Origin: Streptomyces sp. WM4235
GTDB lineage: Bacteria; Actinomycetota; Actinomycetes; Streptomycetales; Streptomycetaceae
Assembly (NCBI RefSeq): GCF_001279725.1
Contig: NZ_LGDE01000014.1
Location: 1-14,116 of the forward strand
Length of the DNA stretch: 14,116 bases
Reading direction: 5' to 3'
The translations under genes and the position numbers were made by a program. Every line of letters begins with the position of its first letter. Positions within the stretch are counted from its first letter, which is position 1. The notes beneath the pieces are model-generated. The model had not been told where the DNA came from. It did not search any database and worked only from the letters and a program-made list of their open reading frames with translations. Of the stretch, positions 1 through 5,848 are shown one piece after another.

Positions 1-102
1 CTACGCCAACCAGGCAGCGACCGATCAAGCGAACCTGAAACCACGTAACCCCGCCCTGACCAGCTAGTCAGCACCTCCCGCACAGCGGGGGAACCTCACC
101 AG

Positions 103-215
103 TGACTGAATCCGGTGACCAGTGACCGACTGACCGGGACCGGTGACTGGAGGTCGGGGATTGGTGACTGGTGGGACCGGTGACCGGTGACTGGCCGGCC
201 GGTGACTGGCCGGCC
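103..215. repeat. GGTGACTGG-type short repeat cluster, copy A
   Basis: The stretch contains closely packed copies of GGTGACTGG and GGTGACCGG, sometimes directly abutting, as in GGTGACCGGTGACTGG, and twice followed by CCGGCC. No coding gene was found here. All frames stay open for some length only because the DNA is GC-rich. The repeats are imperfect and irregularly spaced, so this is neither a CRISPR array nor a simple tandem satellite. Function unknown. Confidence 0.7.
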
Positions 216-504
216 GCGCTCGTGGCCGGCGTCGGGCTGGATGCTGTCGGCCGGGGCGGCATCCGGCGACGTGTGACAGCTGCCGAACCTGCCCGCAACC
301 GACAACGCCACAGTGCAGGGAGCGGCCCGTGACATGCGGCTCCCCACAGCCAGCATTGCACCGCTCCACCAGGCGCAGTCCGCAGCTGACGCGCTGAGGC
401 AGAGGTCGGGCTCACCCGGACAGAGGGCACTGCTCCCCACTACGAATACCGGCTCCCGCTCCCGCTCCCGCATGCCGCCCTGCCAGCGGAGCACCTGAAT
501 CCGG
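216..504. other. Intergenic spacer between two repeat clusters, no gene supported
   Basis: This 289-bp stretch separates two clusters of GGTGACTGG-type repeats. One plus-strand reading frame from a GTG at 313 to 498 gives 61 residues, but it has no ribosome binding site and no recognisable domain. It is rich in Ser, Arg and Gln, as expected of chance frames in GC-rich DNA. It could be decayed coding sequence, which cannot be shown by eye. Confidence 0.4.
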
Positions 505-646
505 CGGTGACTGGCGGCCAGTGAGCGGTGACGTCACCGGTGACTGCATTGGTGACCAAGATTGGTGACCGAAGGCCGGTGCCTGGAGGTCGGTGCCTGG
601 AGGTCGGTGACCGGTGACTGAGACCGCTGACCAGGGGCGGTGACTG
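505..646. repeat. GGTGACTGG-type short repeat cluster, copy B
   Basis: This is a second cluster of the same family as 103-215. It contains GGTGACTGG, GGTGACC, two adjacent copies of GGTGCCTGGAGGTC, and then GGTGACCGGTGACTG. The copies are in the same orientation as in cluster A. The GGTGCCTGGAGGTC pair is a perfect 14-bp tandem duplication, which points to local slippage or duplication. No gene is supported in it. Confidence 0.7.
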
Positions 647-764
647 CGGCCGGTAGGGAGAGGTGACGCCGGGGAGCGCCTCCACCATCGGGCACTCCGT
701 ACGGACCGGGTTCGGGTCGCCCGGATGCGCACCGCGGGCATCGGACCGGCGGGCGCGTACCGAT

Positions 765-1115
765 TCAGGTTGCCGGGGGCGGGTTCGCCGCACCGGCAGC
801 AGCGCGGTATTCGGCGTTGAGGCGTTGTGCTTCTTCGAGCTGGTCTTCGAGGATGACGATGCGGCAGGCCGACTCGATCGGCGTGCCCTGGTCGACGAGT
901 TCGCGGGCGCGGGCCGCGATCCGCAGCTGGTAGCGGGAGTAGCGGCGGTGCCCGCCCTCCGAGCGGAGCGGGGTGATGAGGCGGGCGTCTCCGATGGCGC
1001 GAAGGAAGCCTTGCGTGGTGCCGAGCATGGCGGCGGCCCGGCCCATCGTGTAGGCGGGATAGTCGTCGTCGTCCAGGTGACCGCCCAACGGACCGGTCGG
1101 GGTTTCTGCCGTCAT
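765..1115 (-). CDS. MerR-family (BldC-like) small transcriptional regulator
   Basis: This encodes a 116-residue DNA-binding protein with a single MerR-type winged helix-turn-helix. After an acidic N-terminus (DDDDY near residue 15), the motif YTMGRAAAMLG (22-32) gives the first helices. The wing signature GGHRRYSRYQL lies at 54-64. A helical tail at about 88-104 (ILEDQLEEAQRLNAEYR) could form a short coiled coil for dimerisation. There is no effector-binding domain, so it is far shorter than classical metal- or drug-sensing MerR proteins and closer to BldC-type regulators, which bind direct repeats. The ATG at 1115 is preceded by GAGAGG about 5 bases upstream. The leader carries a very strong hairpin and, further upstream, repeat arrays that it might recognise (inference). 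The family call is secure; the target is unknown. Confidence 0.85.
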   Translation of the reverse strand: MTAETPTGPLGGHLDDDDYPAYTMGRAAAMLGTTQGFLRAIGDARLITPLRSEGGHRRYSRYQLRIAARARELVDQGTPIESACRIVILEDQLEEAQRLNAEYRAAAGAANPPPAT

Positions 1116-1140
1116 TACACCTCTCTGTGAAACGCGTGGA

Positions 1141-1171
1141 GGGGCCCCGGTGCCTATGGCACCGGGGCCCC
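1141..1171 (-). terminator. Perfect 14-bp-stem hairpin in the MerR leader
   Basis: GGGGCCCCGGTGCC at 1141-1154 and GGCACCGGGGCCCC at 1158-1171 form a perfect inverted repeat around a 3-nt loop. No T-run follows on either strand, which is common for actinomycete terminators. It sits 26 bp upstream of the MerR start codon. It may end transcripts entering from either side, or form a 5' leader structure or operator. Confidence 0.6.
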
Positions 1172-1381
1172 GAAGGAACTGCTACACCATCTACCGGCCC
1201 TGATACTGCACCGGCCTACTGTTTCCGCCGACCCGACCTCAATAACGTCGTCGGGTGTACGGGGATCGCGGTTGCTTGACCGGAGACCACCTCACAAACG
1301 ATGTCCTGCGGTACCCGGACCCTGTCACTGCGCCCGGGCGATCCTGATGGCGCCCATTCCTCCGTTCATCCCTCGGGATCA

Positions 1382-1435
1382 ACTACATACCAAATAGGAA
1401 CTACATACTGCTGAAACTGCGTGTACTGCTCGTGG
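1382..1435. repeat. 9-nt unit array 1 (TGCNNNNAC type)
   Basis: Read in 9-nt steps from 1382, the units are ACTACATAC, CAAATAGGA, ACTACATAC, TGCTGAAAC, TGCGTGTAC and TGCTCGTGG. The first and third are identical, and the spacing is exactly 9 nt. The 16-mer AACTGCGTGTACTGCT (1415-1430) recurs at 1585-1600. The layout resembles iterons or a multi-site operator; function is inferred only. Confidence 0.65.
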
Positions 1436-1571
1436 CCTGTCCAAGCGCCACGTCTTCGGCAGCCAGCCCCGTTGCCCGTCCTGCATCTGCTCTGGCTTAG
1501 AACCCCACCGCCGAACCTCCCGGCGCGAGCGTCCACCATCGACACCCTTACCGAGGTACCACTCACTTCAC

Positions 1572-1629
1572 TGCTGATACTGCGAACTGCGTGTACTGCT
1601 GGGTGCTGCTACTGCGGTACTGCTTGTGG
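1572..1629. repeat. 9-nt unit array 2 (TGCNNNNAC type)
   Basis: The units are TGCTGATAC, TGCGAAC, TGCGTGTAC, TGCTGGG, TGCTGCTAC, TGCGGTAC and TGCTTGTGG, that is, 9-nt units with some shortened to 7 or 8 nt. It shares a perfect 16-bp segment (1585-1600) with array 1. Like array 1 it closes on TGCYYGTGG-type sequence (TGCTCGTGG in array 1, TGCTTGTGG here). A further pair, TGCACTTAC and then GTACTGC, lies near 1732-1749. Confidence 0.65.
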
Positions 1630-1788
1630 TGGCCCCTGATCACCGCGGGCCACCCGGTCCGGTCGTCAGTCCCGTCGCCGACCTGCAACAAGCTTGGCTT
1701 CGAAACTCCACCACCGCACCGCCCTGCGCACTGCACTTACGGGTACTGCTGCCTGCCAGTTCGTCTCTGCCAGGCCCTGCGGTCCTTC

Positions 1789-1936
1789 TGGGTTACGAGA
1801 GAAACCATAACCACACCATCGGCCAATGTCTAATCCAGCTGGCATAGATTTCCGGGCGCTCGGCAGCGAGGTAACCCACCTCGGACGATCGTCGCGACGG
1901 CCGGGCAGGCAAGTCGGTCATCGCCGGGGTAACCCA
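1789..1936. promoter_or_regulatory. Three GTAACCCA sites upstream of an RsbW-like ATPase gene
   Basis: GTAACCCA occurs at 1871-1878 and 1929-1936, extended to the 10-bp GGTAACCCAC in both. It occurs inverted at 1789-1796 as TGGGTTAC. The first direct copy is inside the small inverted repeat GAGGT-AACCC-ACCTC (1868-1882). All lie 68-215 bp before the ATPase start at 2004, as expected for operator sites. No clear -35/-10 pair could be assigned. Confidence 0.4.
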
Positions 1937-2003
1937 CGCAGGCCGGGGCACAAGAACCGCACGAACAGGACAGAGCGGCGACGATCAGGGATGAGGGGAG
2001 CTG

Positions 2004-2387
2004 ATGGACACGATGAGCGTCACCGTCGCCCCCGCTCGTCCCGTGACATCCATCGCCGGCGCCCGCGAGAGCGCCCGCCGCTTCCTCGAAGACCTCCTGC
2101 CGGTCATCGCGGCCGAGGCCGCCGAAACCGTGATCCTGGTCGTCTCCGAGCTCGTCACCAACGCACTGCGCCACGGCGGCGGCACCATGAACCTGACCGC
2201 GCACCCCGACGGCATCGAGGTGGCCGTACACGACAGCAGTCCGCGGGCGCCGCGCATGCGCACCCCGGACCTAAAGGGCGGCACCGGAGGATTCGGCTGG
2301 CCCATGGTCAACCGCCCCGTTCAGGCCACCACCGTCACCCGCCGGCCGTCCGGCGGCAAAACCGTCAGCGCCCTCCTCGCCCGATAG
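2004..2387 (+). CDS. RsbW/SpoIIAB-like ATP-binding regulatory protein
   Basis: This is a 127-residue stand-alone GHKL ATPase domain (HATPase_c_2 type), the fold of anti-sigma-factor serine kinases such as RsbW and SpoIIAB. The N-box is SELVTNALRHGG (about 48-59), with Glu49 and Asn53 as the expected catalytic base and Mg-binding residues. The G1-like segment VHDSSPRAP is at 75-83, and the Gly-rich lid GGTGGFGWPMV is at 92-102. Such short proteins are very numerous in Streptomyces, and few have known partners. The ATG at 2004 follows AGGGGAG at 1994-2000; an in-frame ATG at 2013 has better spacing from that site and is an alternative start. No partner sigma factor or antagonist lies beside it. 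A second protein of the same family is at 12184-12627. Confidence 0.9.
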   Translation: MDTMSVTVAPARPVTSIAGARESARRFLEDLLPVIAAEAAETVILVVSELVTNALRHGGGTMNLTAHPDGIEVAVHDSSPRAPRMRTPDLKGGTGGFGWPMVNRPVQATTVTRRPSGGKTVSALLAR

Positions 2388-2841
2388 CCGCCCGCCGGAG
2401 AAAGACGAGGGTCCGCCGTTCTCCACGGACGCCCCGAAGTCGGGCGTGGGAGCGGGGCTGACGTCCGGGTTGGTGGCCGGCAACGTGCGACAGGTACCGA
2501 CCCGCGCAGCAGCCGACAGCCCCACGGAGCTGGGAGCCGCCCTGGAGTGCACCTGCCAGCGGCCACTATCCCACCGCCATCGCACGTGAGACCGCCTGCT
2601 GCCGCGCTGGAGGAGGGAGTCGCATCCACCACCCAATTCGTCGGCTGGCATGGACACATTCAACGGCCCCAACAGGCAGACGTCACCACCCTCACGGTGA
2701 TTCCAGAGCCGGCTGGCGATCCCTCCGAGGCGCCGAAGCCGTTTCACGCGCACGGCCACCTCGGCGTGTCGTATCGCCGCGATGGCAGTTATGCCGGGAG
2801 CGGCATCGATTTCAGCCGCTACCTGACCGGTGAGGAAGACA
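2388..2841. other. Intergenic region with a possible gene remnant
   Basis: No complete gene is supported here. From a GTG at 2697 one plus-strand frame reads into protein-like sequence (FHAHGHLGVSYRRDGSYAG, then IDFSRYLTGEED) up to about 2850. It then runs, without a stop, in a different frame from the downstream small gene. It may be the tail of a decayed or frameshifted gene. A 47-residue frame at 2446-2589 has no ribosome binding site or recognisable domain. Confidence 0.4.
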
Positions 2842-3090
2842 GTGCACTCGCAACAACAACACCCGCAGCACCCCTCAGGTCCGTACGAGGGGCACCAGGC
2901 CGGCTACCAAGGACCCCCCATCATCATCAACAACTCGGTCAATGCCTCGGCCACTACATTTGGCCGCTACGGCGGGAGGCGGCGGCAGTCAGCCGGGATG
3001 CATTTCATCCTGTTCCTCTGCACGGCGGGAATCGGAAACGTGATCTACGCGAAGTACGTGTCGTCGTGGAACCGCCGAAGGGGCTTCTGA
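2842..3090 (+). CDS. Small single-pass membrane protein, function unknown
   Basis: The predicted protein has 82 residues. The first 30 or so are rich in His, Gln, Pro and Gly (HSQQQHPQHPSG). They are followed by an Ile/Asn-rich stretch (PIIINNSVNAS), a basic patch GRRRQ, one hydrophobic helix (MHFILFLCTAGIGNVIYA), and a basic end WNRRRGF. This is the layout of small actinomycete membrane proteins with a disordered cytoplasmic N-terminus. The GTG at 2842 is preferred because GAGGAAG stands just upstream at 2832-2838; a GTG at 2830 in the same frame would overlap that site. A strong small hairpin follows the stop codon. No enzymatic motif is visible. Confidence 0.55.
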   Translation: MHSQQQHPQHPSGPYEGHQAGYQGPPIIINNSVNASATTFGRYGGRRRQSAGMHFILFLCTAGIGNVIYAKYVSSWNRRRGF

Positions 3091-3098
3091 CGGCGCCC

Positions 3099-3116
3099 AT
3101 GCTCCTTCAGGAGCAT
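3099..3116 (+). terminator. Hairpin after the small membrane protein gene
   Basis: ATGCTCCT and AGGAGCAT form a perfect 8-bp inverted repeat around TC, or 7 bp with a TTCA loop. It lies 8 bp after the stop codon of the gene ending at 3090. There is no T-run, but position and symmetry fit a transcription terminator. Confidence 0.55.
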
Positions 3117-3173
3117 CCCCCAAGCCAGCGCACGCGTGCTGTCAGAACTCACATCATCGGAGCCTCACCCAAG

Positions 3174-3192
3174 GGCTGTCCCGTAAGTGATC
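3174..3192 (+). mobile_element. Left terminal sequence of an IS5-type element
   Basis: GGCTGTCCCGTAAGTGATC lies 10 bp before the transposase start. It resembles the terminal inverted repeats of actinomycete IS5-group elements, which begin with a GGCTGTCCCGTA-like sequence. No matching right end in inverted orientation was found in the window, which fits a truncated element. Confidence 0.55.
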
Positions 3193-3202
3193 TTGCTCTG
3201 CG

Positions 3203-3886
3203 ATGATCTTGCCCGTGTCAGGCGTGATCACGGCCTCCGAGCCGTTCTGGATAGCCCCGTTTACCGGGTTGAGCCCTCGTACGTTCGGCAAGTTGGTGAC
3301 GGCGCTGCGTCGTGAGGGTGCCGGCTCCCTGGGCCGGGGCTGGCCGTGGAAGCTGTCATTGGAGGACCGGGTGCTGCTGGTCGCCGCGTACTGGCGGACG
3401 AACCTGACGATGAGGCAACTGGCCCTGTTGTTCGGGGTGTCGAAGTCAGCCGCTGACCGGGTGATCGACGACTTCGGGCCGCGGCTCGCCCTGCAGCCCC
3501 GTCGGCGGTTCGCCAAGGACGCGGTGCTGATCGTGGATGGCACCCTGGTTCCCACCCGGGACCACAAGGTCGCCGAGCAGTCGAAGAACTATCGCTATTC
3601 CACCAACCATCAGGTGGTCATCGACGCCGACACCCGCCTGGTCGTGGTGGTGGGTCGGCCGCTGCCGGGCAATCGCAACGACTGCCGGGCCTGGGCGGAG
3701 TCCGGCGCGAAGGCCGCTGTCGGCAACACGATGACCATCGCCGATGGCGGCTACCCGGGTACCGGGCTCGTGCTGCCGCACCGCCGCCGCAACCGCCGGG
3801 CCATCGGCATCGCCGCCGCGATGCAGCCCTCGCAGCTCGGTGTCGTGCTTGAACGCAACGGCAGGCCCCGCAGCCGCAGGGCCTGA
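3203..3886 (+). pseudogene. Truncated IS5-family DDE transposase
   Basis: The first 195 or so residues are a clear actinomycete IS5-type transposase. An N-terminal helix-turn-helix (LTMRQLALLFGVSKSAADRVI) is followed by the DDE_Tnp_4 catalytic core with IVDGTLVPTRDH (first Asp), the NYRYSTNHQVVID block, and TIADGGYPG (second Asp). Intact relatives run about 260-280 residues and continue with a segment containing the catalytic Glu and an RVEHAFARMK-like motif. Here similarity stops after VLPHRRR (near 3790), and an unrelated Arg-rich tail runs to the stop. The third acidic residue is therefore missing and the enzyme should be inactive. The tail (about 3800-3886) may be leftover 3' sequence of a gene cut by the insertion or a later deletion. 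The deletion edge lies close to the start of the biosynthetic locus. Confidence 0.85.
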
Positions 3887-3941
3887 ACCCACAACCCCCT
3901 GTCCAGTTTCCCGAAGTCCTCACAGCCCGGAAGGAAGTCCC

Positions 3942-4925
3942 GTGGAACTCCACGTCATCGAACGGTCCGCCAACGCCTTTCAGCAAGGCCTGACCGAACG
4001 CCAGATCCTGGCGGTCACCCGGCGTGCCTTCGGGCCCGGCACCGAGGTCCGTTCCGCGACGGAGTTGGGCGGCGGCATGTACAACACGACCTACCGCATC
4101 GACCTGGCCGGCGGTGAGGAGCCGGTCGTCCTGCGGGTGGCGCCCGGACCGGAGCGGCAGTTCCACTCCGAGCAGGAGCTCATGCGCTCGGAGTACGCGT
4201 CGGTGCCGTGGCTCGCGCCGATCGCCGACTTGATGCCGCGAGTCCTGGCGGCCGACTTCACCCAGGCCGTCATCGGCCGGGACTGGATGATCCAGTCCTT
4301 CCTGCCCGGCACCCCGGCGCCGCAACTGCTCGGGTCGTACCCGAAGGAGACCCATGGGGCGTTCTTCCGGCAGATGGGCGAGATCACGGCGGCCGTGCAC
4401 GATGTCGCCGGGCCCTGGTTCGGTCCGGTCACCGGTCCCGGGCACGCTCGTTGGAGCGAGGCCGTCGTCACGTCCCTGCACCTGATCGCCGAGGACGTCG
4501 AGAGCTGCGGCCTGGACGCGGCCGACCTCCGCAAAGCCGCCGAGACCGCCCAGGCCGGCGCGCAGGTCTTGGACGAGGTTGCGGTGCCGCGGCTGCTGAC
4601 CGGGGATCTGTGGACGGTGAACACCATGCTCGCGGCCGCGCCGGTCCCCACGATCTGCGGTGTCCTGGACATGGACCGCACCTGGTGGGGGGATCCGGAG
4701 GCGGACTGGACGATGCGGATGGCCCGGGCCAAGCAGGACGCCCGACTGGCGTTCTTCGACTCCTACGGCCGCCCGGCCGAGACCGAGGCGGGCGCGTGGC
4801 GGCGGCACGTGTACGAGGTGCGCCACCTCGGCGCTCTGCGTCTGGAGCGTCACCGGCTCGGCAACCAGGCCGGCGTCGAGGACTCCTACGGGGCCGTGGC
4901 CGAACGAATCGCCGCGCTGACCTGA
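3942..4925 (+). CDS. APH-family phosphotransferase
   Basis: This 327-residue protein has the aminoglycoside/choline kinase fold (APH, PF01636 type), which transfers phosphate from ATP to a small hydroxylated substrate. Visible parts are the Gly-rich loop ELGGGMYNTTY (41-51), the beta-3 strand VVLRV (62-66), the catalytic loop LLTGDLWTVN (198-207), and LDMDRTWWGDPEADW (222-236) with the metal-binding Asp. The usual HGD of the catalytic loop is TGD here, and the beta-3 Lys is replaced by Arg65; both occur in divergent members. The GTG at 3942 is chosen because AAGGAAG (3931-3937) sits 4 bp before it and homology begins just after. It converges on the glycosyltransferase with only 3 bp between the two stops, so it belongs to the same locus. 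It could be a pathway sugar kinase or a self-resistance enzyme. Confidence 0.8.
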   Translation: MELHVIERSANAFQQGLTERQILAVTRRAFGPGTEVRSATELGGGMYNTTYRIDLAGGEEPVVLRVAPGPERQFHSEQELMRSEYASVPWLAPIADLMPRVLAADFTQAVIGRDWMIQSFLPGTPAPQLLGSYPKETHGAFFRQMGEITAAVHDVAGPWFGPVTGPGHARWSEAVVTSLHLIAEDVESCGLDAADLRKAAETAQAGAQVLDEVAVPRLLTGDLWTVNTMLAAAPVPTICGVLDMDRTWWGDPEADWTMRMARAKQDARLAFFDSYGRPAETEAGAWRRHVYEVRHLGALRLERHRLGNQAGVEDSYGAVAERIAALT

Positions 4926-4928
4926 ACA

Positions 4929-5807
4929 TCAAAAAATCGGCGGCCGGCCTGCCCGGGTTAGCCGCCACACCGTCTTCCAGGCGAGAGGTTGGCGCCCAGC
5001 TTCTCCCCCGGCGAGGCCTTCTCGGAGCCCGGCGAGGGTGACGCGCAGGGCCTCGCGGTCACGTACACGCCACAGGGTGATGAGGATCCAGGTCGCGAGG
5101 TTGAACGGCACGAGGGGGCTGGGGAGGTTGCGTCGGGCGACCCAGACGCGGTTGCGTGCGTTGAGGCGGTAGAAGGTGTCGTGCCTGGCGGGGTCGGTTG
5201 CCGGGTGGTGGACGACGATGTCGGGGACGTACCGGCCGTGGGTTCCGAGGTCCCAGAGTCTCCAGGCCAGCTCTACTCCCTCGTGGAAGAGGAAGAAGTG
5301 GCCCGGCCAGCCGCCGGCGCGGTCGTAGGCGTCGCGTCGGATCATCACGACGCCTTCGGCCATCACGGTGACCACGCCGGGGCGGGTGGGTTCTGAGGCG
5401 CGCAGGCGCGGGACCCAGCGGCGGAGGGTCACGCCGGTGACGGGATCGCAGATGCGCGGCTGTGCGTAGGCGAGGTGCGGGTCGTGGGAGAACTCGGCGA
5501 CGAGGCGAGCCAGCGTGTCCTTGTCCGGGAGCCGTGCGTCGTTGTCGAAGAAGAACAGGTAGTCGCCTTTGACCTCGGTGGCGCCGATGTTGCGTCCCTC
5601 CGGGATGCCGACGTTCTCGCGAAGGGCGAGGGTGCGTACGCCTGCGGGTACTTGCTCGGCAACGCAGCCGTTGCCGACCACGACCACGTCCAGGTCGATG
5701 CCCGTCTGGACGCGGAGCGACTCCATGGCCCGGGGAAAGTCCTCGGGACGGTCGTTCATCGTCAGGACGACGGCGCCGACCGTCGGACGCGATGCGTCAC
5801 TGCTCAC
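4929..5807 (-). CDS. Family 2 glycosyltransferase
   Basis: This 292-residue GT-A fold enzyme should transfer a sugar from a nucleotide donor with inversion. It begins with TVGAVVLTMNDRPED, the nucleotide-binding beta strand. It continues with LRENVGIPEGRNIGA, a hallmark of the GT2 rhamnosyl/galactofuranosyl-like group, and YLFFFDNDARLPD carrying the DXD-type metal site (DND). FLFHEGVELAWRLWDLG is the ED-type acceptor/base region. No signal peptide or multi-pass membrane region is seen. The GTG at 5807 is preferred because GAAGGG lies upstream with good spacing; an in-frame TTG at 5846 would add 13 residues but has a weak context. It is the last gene of the minus-strand run, 41 bp after the nucleoside phosphorylase. 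Donor and acceptor are unknown; context suggests assembly of a glycosylated small molecule. Confidence 0.88.
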   Translation of the reverse strand: MSSDASRPTVGAVVLTMNDRPEDFPRAMESLRVQTGIDLDVVVVGNGCVAEQVPAGVRTLALRENVGIPEGRNIGATEVKGDYLFFFDNDARLPDKDTLARLVAEFSHDPHLAYAQPRICDPVTGVTLRRWVPRLRASEPTRPGVVTVMAEGVVMIRRDAYDRAGGWPGHFFLFHEGVELAWRLWDLGTHGRYVPDIVVHHPATDPARHDTFYRLNARNRVWVARRNLPSPLVPFNLATWILITLWRVRDREALRVTLAGLREGLAGGEAGRQPLAWKTVWRLTRAGRPPIF

Positions 5808-5848
5808 AGGAACTGCCCTTCGACTCGTGGCTTCAGGAGGGGTCAACC

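Larger units (their letters stand above)
1172..1846. other. Long noncoding region with locally low GC
   Basis: About 675 bp show no convincing gene on either strand. The frames present are short and Cys/Trp-rich, and they lack ribosome binding sites. Counting bases 1381-1440 gives 27 G+C of 60 (45%), far below the coding regions of the window. The region holds arrays of a TGCNNNNAC unit (listed separately) and many isolated ACTGC words. It could be a regulatory region, a structured RNA, a replication or recombination site, or the remnant of acquired DNA. Confidence 0.6.

Noticed and set aside
313..498. 61-residue plus-strand frame between the repeat clusters
   Set aside because: GTG start without a ribosome binding site, low-complexity Ser/Arg tail, no family; kept only as part of the intergenic spacer.
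103..646. CRISPR array
   Set aside because: Repeats are 7-16 bp, imperfect and irregularly spaced with no uniform spacers, and no cas genes are present.
663..1130. Plus-strand frame of 155 residues over the MerR gene
   Set aside because: It is the antisense shadow of a recognisable MerR domain and has no ribosome binding site or domain of its own.
1141..1171. Rho-independent terminator with U-tract
   Set aside because: The stem is perfect but no T-run follows on either strand, so a canonical terminator cannot be claimed.
1421..1847. Several Cys/Trp-rich short frames across the 9-nt arrays
   Set aside because: Their Tyr-Cys words are translations of the TACTGC repeats; starts lack ribosome binding sites and no frame is favoured.
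2446..2589. 47-residue plus-strand frame starting at a GTG
   Set aside because: No ribosome binding site and no recognisable domain; cannot be separated from chance.
2547..3206. 219-residue plus-strand frame covering the small membrane protein
   Set aside because: Its second half is out of frame with the better-supported 82-residue gene and reads as shadow sequence; only 2697-2850 is worth noting.
3618..4853. 411-residue minus-strand frame over the transposase and phosphotransferase
   Set aside because: Arg/Gly/His-rich antisense shadow of two recognisable plus-strand proteins.
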